DNA of 64,000 bases from NCBI RefSeq assembly GCF_000807675.2, contig NZ_CP019962.1, positions 1,054,001 to 1,118,000 on the forward strand. Direction: 5' to 3'. The position numbers were made by a program, and so were the translations under genes. Source of the stretch: Eubacterium limosum (GTDB lineage Bacteria; Bacillota; Clostridia; Eubacteriales; Eubacteriaceae). The notes beneath the pieces are model-generated. The model did not search any database, was not told the origin of the DNA, and worked only from the letters and a program-made list of their open reading frames with translations. Positions within the stretch are counted from its first letter, which is position 1. The number at the start of each line of letters is the position of its first letter. Below, piece by piece: positions 59,580-64,000 of this stretch.

Positions 59580-59651
59580 GGAGGGTGAATCGTAGTGATT
59601 ATGCGGACTCTAAATCCGTACAGCCGGGTGCGACTCCCGAACTCTCCGCCA
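59580..59651 (+). tRNA. pylT: tRNA-Pyl (anticodon CUA)
   Basis: 72 nt with encoded CCA. Acceptor GGAGGGT pairs with ACTCTCC, discriminator G. The anticodon loop CTCTAAA (59608-59614) gives anticodon CTA (59610-59612), decoding UAG. The segments GGACTCTAAATCCGT and CAGCCGGGT are as in archaeal tRNA-Pyl, with the short D loop. It follows mtmB and precedes the activase gene. Confidence 0.97.
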
Positions 59652-59693
59652 TTTTTTACATCAATTAATCTCAGTATAAATTGTACCGTCAGA

Positions 59694-59742
59694 ACAGAGG
59701 AGATGGCGGGCTGCTGCCCGAAAGGTGTTTCCTCTGTTTTTT
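59694..59742 (+). terminator. Terminator between tRNA-Pyl and the activase gene
   Basis: ACAGAGGA/TCCTCTGT outer stem (59694-59701 with 59730-59737) with inner CGGGC/GCCCG hairpin and TTTTTT. It should free the 3' end of pylT and limit readthrough into the activase gene. Confidence 0.7.
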
Positions 59743-59765
59743 GTGTTTTCTGAAGGAGTCAGAAT

Positions 59766-62489
59766 ATGAAATGTTCCATTGTTTTTCAGCCGTGGGGAAA
59801 GCGCTGCCGCTGTGAAAAGGGTGCCACGGTGCTGGAGGCGGCGAGGGCCTCGGATGTGGGAATCGCAAGCTTCTGCGGCGGCCGCAGAAAGTGCGGCAAA
59901 TGTAAAGTCAGGCTAGTACAGACCGATATTAAGGGCAGAGTCGCCGAAAACGACGTGGATCTCTCACCCGTAACGGAGGCTGAGCGCGCCCTGCTTACAG
60001 AGGCTGAGCGGGCAGACGGCTTCCGGCTGGCCTGCTGCGCTAGAGTGCTTGGCGACGCTGTCCTTGCGGTGCCGCCCGAAAGCCAGGTGAAGGAGGCTGT
60101 GATTCTGGAACGCGGGGCTGGGAAGGCCATGCAGTTTCATCCCGCGGTGCGCTGTTACACCCTGACTCTTGAAAAGCCAGGCCTCGAGGATAACCGGGAT
60201 GACCTAACTCGGATTCTTGACGGGCTTGCAGGGCAAAACCCCCGGCTCCGGGACCTCGCCATTGATTACAGCGTGATCAAAAAGCTCCCGACAGTTCTGC
60301 GCAGCGCCCGTTTCACTGTCACCGTGCTGGTCCTCGGCGATGCTGAAATCATCGCGGTGATGCCGGGGAAGGACTGCCCGGTTTACGGGATGGCCGTGGA
60401 CATCGGGACCACCACAGTCGCGGCTTATCTCTGTGATTTAAAAACCGGCGGCTTTCTCGAAAAGGCCAGCGCGGTCAATCCGCAGATCAGCTACGGCGAC
60501 GATGTGCTCTCCCGGATATCTTACTGCATGACGCGTGAAAATGGGCTTGAGACCCTGCAGAGCCAGCTGATGGCAACGCTCAACGCTCTGGCAGGGGAGA
60601 TGACCGCCCGTCGTGGCCAGAAGGCCGGGAGGATCGCGGAGACTGTGCTGGTGTTCAATACAGTTATGGAGCATATCGCCCTCGGGATAACACCGGACGC
60701 CTTGGGGACTTCCCCCTTTATCTCAGGCGTTCGCAGAGGCCTGAACATTAAGGCCAGAGAACTCGGGCTTGAAATCATGGACAGCGGTAATGTCTACTGT
60801 CTGCCCTCGGAGGCGGGCTTTGTGGGCAGTGACAATACCGCTGTGCTGATCGCCCAGGAGCCCTATCGGCAGGATAAGGTGCAGCTGATCATGGACATTG
60901 GGACAAACGGCGAGCTCTGTCTGGGCAATGCCGAGGCGCTCTGGGTGACCTCCTGCGCCACCGGCCCAGCCCTCGAGGGCGCGCAGATAAAGTGGGGCAT
61001 GCGGGCGTCGGAGGGGGCGGTGGAGCATGTGTCCATTGACCCTTGCACGCTGGAGCCCTCCCTGGAGATCATCAGGGAAGACATCTGGAGCACCGGCAGC
61101 TCTGTGGGAATCTGCGGCTCGGGCATCATCGACGCGGTGGCTCAAATGGCTGAGGTGGCTATCATCGACAGTGACGGAAATTTTGACAAAAGCCTCCGCC
61201 ACAGGCGCGTCCGCACCGGGGAAGACGGAAAGCCGGAGTATGTTCTGGCTTTTCGGGAAGAGGGGCAGGACCTGGTCATCACCCAGAAAGATGTGCGGGC
61301 TGTCCAACTGGCAAAGGCGGCGCTCTACGCCGGCGCGAAGATCCTTCTTGAGGAAAGCCCCTTTGAGAAGATCGATGAGATCGTTCTGGCCGGGGCCTTC
61401 GGCAGCTATATCAACGTAAAAAATGCCCTGAGCCTCGGTCTTTTCCCGGACTGCCCCCTTAAAGATATAAAGGTGGTGGGAAATGCCGCGGGCGTGGGCG
61501 CGCGGATGGCGCTGCTGGATACAGGAAAGCGGCAGGAGGCGGAGGAAGTGTCGCGGCGCGTCCACTTTGTCGAGAGCGCGGCGGACAAAAGCTTTTACTC
61601 GGCCTTTGGCGACGCCATGGGCATTCCCCACAAAAAAGATCTTTTCACCGCCAATCTGCCTGCCCGTTTTCCCTGCTGCGGAAGGGATGAGCGACAAATT
61701 CCCGGTGAAGTCCGCGAAATGAAAATGGAGATTCACCGCAGCCGGGAAAAAATGCTCATGGCGGCGCGGCTTGTAAAGGAGGCGGAAAAGCTTCCGGCAG
61801 TCCGGCTGCCGCTGGATTTGACCACAGAGTCCCGGGCCTTTGGTGGTGTGGCAAAATGGAACGGGGCGCAGCTGGTCCCGGGAAAATATGTCTGCCGGAG
61901 CAGAGAAGATCTGGAAGCGCTGTGCCGCCGTACCCTGGAGGAGCAGGCTGTCCGCGAGATTCTCGAGTGCCTTCCGAGGTTGAGGGAGGATTCGGTCATT
62001 CTGGACGTCCAGGGCCCCTTCTCCATTCTAGCGTCGCTCATGGACACAGCAGTGCTTTTCAGACAGCTGAAGCCTGAGAGGGAAATAATCGGCCAGATAC
62101 TGGAAAAGATGGTCTGGTTTCTGGTGGACTACATCATGATCGCTGTGGAGCGGGGCGTCAAGGTCATTTCCCTTGCCGATCCGGCAGGAGTCATGGAGAT
62201 GACCGGCCCGGCGGTTTACAGAGCCTTCAGCGGGAAAGCGGTGCACCGGCTGTTCACAGAGCTCACACCATTTCTGGATAAGGCGGTGGTGCATCTCTGC
62301 GGAAAGGTGGCCGTGTCTATGAAAAAGGCCGGCTACCTGAGGTCTCATCCCCGGAGGCTTGCCCAGAGCGATTACCTTGAAAACCTGCTGGCTCTGGCAG
62401 GCGATCCGTCGATCCGGTTTGTGGGCGGCGGCTGTATCAATGTCCGGAAGCGTCTGCCGCTCATCAACTGCTATGAAATAATGGAATAA
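59766..62489 (+). CDS. Corrinoid reductive activase (RACE) fused to a URO-D/MtaA-like domain
   Basis: A 907-aa fusion. Residues 1-95: [2Fe-2S] ferredoxin with Cys37, Cys43, Cys46 (CGGRRKCGKCKVRL) and Cys90. About 200-630: ASKHA-type ATPase of the RACE family (AVDIGTTTVAAYLCDL, LIMDIGTNGELCLGN, VGICGSGIIDAV, VLAGAFGSYIN). It uses ATP and an electron donor to return Co(II) of MtmC to Co(I). About 690-907: URO-D fold (DVQGPFSILASLMD, ISLADPAGVMEMTGP) with zinc-type His843-x-Cys845 and Cys890, as in methylcobamide methyltransferases MtaA/MtbA. The fusion suggests activation and methyl transfer in one protein. ATG follows GAAGGAG. Confidence 0.88.
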   Translation: MKCSIVFQPWGKRCRCEKGATVLEAARASDVGIASFCGGRRKCGKCKVRLVQTDIKGRVAENDVDLSPVTEAERALLTEAERADGFRLACCARVLGDAVLAVPPESQVKEAVILERGAGKAMQFHPAVRCYTLTLEKPGLEDNRDDLTRILDGLAGQNPRLRDLAIDYSVIKKLPTVLRSARFTVTVLVLGDAEIIAVMPGKDCPVYGMAVDIGTTTVAAYLCDLKTGGFLEKASAVNPQISYGDDVLSRISYCMTRENGLETLQSQLMATLNALAGEMTARRGQKAGRIAETVLVFNTVMEHIALGITPDALGTSPFISGVRRGLNIKARELGLEIMDSGNVYCLPSEAGFVGSDNTAVLIAQEPYRQDKVQLIMDIGTNGELCLGNAEALWVTSCATGPALEGAQIKWGMRASEGAVEHVSIDPCTLEPSLEIIREDIWSTGSSVGICGSGIIDAVAQMAEVAIIDSDGNFDKSLRHRRVRTGEDGKPEYVLAFREEGQDLVITQKDVRAVQLAKAALYAGAKILLEESPFEKIDEIVLAGAFGSYINVKNALSLGLFPDCPLKDIKVVGNAAGVGARMALLDTGKRQEAEEVSRRVHFVESAADKSFYSAFGDAMGIPHKKDLFTANLPARFPCCGRDERQIPGEVREMKMEIHRSREKMLMAARLVKEAEKLPAVRLPLDLTTESRAFGGVAKWNGAQLVPGKYVCRSREDLEALCRRTLEEQAVREILECLPRLREDSVILDVQGPFSILASLMDTAVLFRQLKPEREIIGQILEKMVWFLVDYIMIAVERGVKVISLADPAGVMEMTGPAVYRAFSGKAVHRLFTELTPFLDKAVVHLCGKVAVSMKKAGYLRSHPRRLAQSDYLENLLALAGDPSIRFVGGGCINVRKRLPLINCYEIME

Positions 62490-62504
62490 ACTCAGGAGAT
62501 AAAA

Positions 62505-63353
62505 ATGAACCAAGCACAGAATATTACCTTTACCCCGGCCCAGGCGGACCGCCTGCGGGAGCTGGGACAGGATTTTGACGAACCCCTCACCTTTGACACC
62601 GCAGCCCTGCGGGAGACGGCTTATAAAAAATTTGAGCGGGAGCAGATCGCCCGAGGCAAGAGGCGGCTGGCGACCATGAAGGCCGAGAAAGGACGCCCCG
62701 CCCTCCCGCAGCTTCAAGAGGCACTGGCCCGGGCTTTGACCGCCGAGGGCTTTGTCCAGGTCATGACGCCCACCATCATCCCCCGGAAATTTCTGGAGCG
62801 AATGACCATCGACGACGCCCACGCCCTGCACTCACAGGTGTTCTGGGTAGATCACAACAAATGCCTGCGCCCCATGCTGGCCCCAAACCTGTATGAGGTG
62901 TCAAAGAATCTGCTGGGCATCTGGAAGACACCTGTCCAGATTTTTGAGATTGGCTCATGCTTCCGGAAAGAGTCCCAGGGCAGACGCCATCTCAATGAGT
63001 TCACCATGCTCAACCTTGTGGAGTGGGGCACCCCCATGGATGAGCGGGATGAGCGGATACGGCAGCTGGCAGCAGTGGTGATGAAGGCCGCAGGCATTGA
63101 GGATTACAGCTTTGAACAGGAGGACTCCGTGGTCTATGGTGATACCATCGACGTGGTGCAGGGCGATGTGGAGCTTGGCTCAAGTTCCAAGGGCCCGCAC
63201 GCGCTTGACCCGGCCTGGGGGATTATGGAGCCCTGGGTGGGCATTGGCTTTGGTCTGGAGAGGCTGATCATGACAAGAGACAAAGCACCCAACATCCATT
63301 CCGTAGGGCGTAGCGTCTCTTATCTGGACGGCGTGCGGTTAAATATCAAGTGA
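62505..63353 (+). CDS. pylSc: Pyrrolysyl-tRNA synthetase, catalytic fragment PylSc
   Basis: A 282-aa class II synthetase equal to the C-terminal catalytic part of archaeal PylS; the N-terminal tRNA-binding PylSn is not fused and must be elsewhere (probably beyond the window). Motif 2 FEIGSCFRKESQGRRHLNEF, motif 3 GIGFGLERLIM and substrate-pocket segments LRPMLAPNLY and VYGDTID (the gating Tyr) are present. The Asn of FTMLNLVEWG matches Asn346 of M. mazei, while Cys348 is replaced by Val. It charges tRNA-Pyl. CAGGAG precedes the ATG. Confidence 0.95.
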   Translation: MNQAQNITFTPAQADRLRELGQDFDEPLTFDTAALRETAYKKFEREQIARGKRRLATMKAEKGRPALPQLQEALARALTAEGFVQVMTPTIIPRKFLERMTIDDAHALHSQVFWVDHNKCLRPMLAPNLYEVSKNLLGIWKTPVQIFEIGSCFRKESQGRRHLNEFTMLNLVEWGTPMDERDERIRQLAAVVMKAAGIEDYSFEQEDSVVYGDTIDVVQGDVELGSSSKGPHALDPAWGIMEPWVGIGFGLERLIMTRDKAPNIHSVGRSVSYLDGVRLNIK

Positions 63354-63360
63354 GGAACTT

Positions 63361-64000
63361 ATGAAAACAACGAAAGAAATTTTAAATAAATCCTTGGAAG
63401 GGCGCAGGCTGGACCGCGACGAGGTGGTTTTGCTTTTAAATCAAAGGGAGCCAGAGGTGGTGAATGAAATTTTCACAGCGGCGCGGACGCTGCGGGGGCG
63501 CTATTTCGGAAATCACATTTTTGCTTACGGCTTTGTGTATTTTTCCACCTACTGCCGCAATGAGTGCAGCTTCTGCTTTTACAGAAAGAGCAACACCGAG
63601 CCGCCCCGCTACCGGAAGACTACAGAGGAGATCACCGCCCTGTCAAAGGCTCTGGCAGATTCCGGCGTGCATCTCATCGACCTGACCATGGGTGAGGACA
63701 ATGCTTTTTTAAAGAAACCGCAGCGGCTCATAGAGGTGGTGGACAGGGTGAAGACTGCCACCGGCCTGCCGGTGATGATCTCGCCGGGCCAGGTGAGCGA
63801 GGCGACCATCGATGCCCTTAAAAAAGCAGGTGTTACCTGGTATGCCCTGTACCAGGAAACCTATGACCGAGCCCTGTATAAGAAAATGCGGCTGAAGCAG
63901 GACTACGACGCCCGAATGAACATTAAAAAATACGCCCGCTCCCGCGGGCTGCTGGTGGAGGAAGGCCTGCTGACCGGCATCGGCGACACGGTGGAGAGCC
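63361..64000 (+). CDS. pylB: Methylornithine synthase PylB (3' end outside window)
   Basis: A radical SAM protein cut by the window end after about 213 codons. The [4Fe-4S] site is YCRNECSFCFYR (Cys-x3-Cys-x2-Cys, about residues 60-67), followed by LIDLTMGED and ISPGQVSEATIDALKKAG. PylB isomerises lysine to 3-methylornithine, the first step of pyrrolysine biosynthesis; pylC and pylD are expected downstream. ATG starts 7 bp after pylSc, with TGAGGAA as ribosome site. Confidence 0.93.
   Translation, partial: MKTTKEILNKSLEGRRLDRDEVVLLLNQREPEVVNEIFTAARTLRGRYFGNHIFAYGFVYFSTYCRNECSFCFYRKSNTEPPRYRKTTEEITALSKALADSGVHLIDLTMGEDNAFLKKPQRLIEVVDRVKTATGLPVMISPGQVSEATIDALKKAGVTWYALYQETYDRALYKKMRLKQDYDARMNIKKYARSRGLLVEEGLLTGIGDTVES

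Overview
The window looks like chromosome of a low-to-mid GC Firmicute acetogen, most likely the Eubacterium limosum/callanderi group. This is inferred from the gene content, with no database search: a glycine-cleavage gene pair, monomethylamine methyltransferase genes with a pyrrolysine codon beside tRNA-Pyl and pylS/pylB, strong AGGAGG ribosome sites and TTGACA/TATAAT promoters.

Layout. 1-2.2 kb: end of lpd, a structured 0.3 kb spacer, gcvH and an amidohydrolase. 2.3-10.4 kb: housekeeping and stress genes (D-Ala-D-Ala dipeptidase, MATE exporter, UPF0182 membrane protein, a ferritin-like cargo with its encapsulin shell, an unknown 461-aa protein, a small Cys-rich protein). 10.5-23.3 kb: one long co-directional chemosensory operon containing a c-di-GMP phosphodiesterase, a diguanylate cyclase, cheR, cheB, cheA, an MCP, three CheW-like proteins and two cheY-cheC-cheD sets, with no flagellar or pilus gene inside. 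The first CheD has lost its catalytic Cys and His. 23.3-32.4 kb: CPBP protease, two large secreted proteases (S8 and M6) read leftward from promoters that share a direct-repeat operator, and a DUF4143 ATPase.

32.6-35.6 kb: an AbrB-SARP regulator followed by an operon of two DUF2589 proteins, a small unknown protein and a DNase I-fold nuclease. The operon promoter carries direct repeats with SARP-like geometry. 35.7-38 kb: a non-coding locus with its own promoter and terminator, and a tyrosine recombinase flanked by inverted copies of a 21-bp palindrome. 38-42.4 kb: a 1459-aa surface protein with tandem 258-bp repeats. 42.5-47 kb: an HD-domain protein and an accessory cluster with a sigma-like factor, DUF1659, DUF2922 and an M15 peptidase. 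47.0-47.8 kb: a MntA/HepT toxin-antitoxin pair whose HepT frame carries an in-frame TAG just before its HEPN active site. 47.9-51.2 kb: a C1A surface protease and a GMP synthase lacking most of its glutaminase domain. 51.15-56.74 kb: a mobilizable integrative element at the 3' end of guaA.

57-64 kb: the methylamine/pyrrolysine locus mtmC - mtmB (in-frame TAG at codon 204) - tRNA-Pyl - corrinoid activase fused to a URO-D-like domain - pylSc - pylB (cut by the window edge). MtmB demethylates monomethylamine onto MtmC, the activase keeps the cobalt reduced, and tRNA-Pyl, PylS and PylB supply the pyrrolysine that MtmB needs. Because this cell can decode TAG, the amber codon in hepT is the most intriguing single observation.
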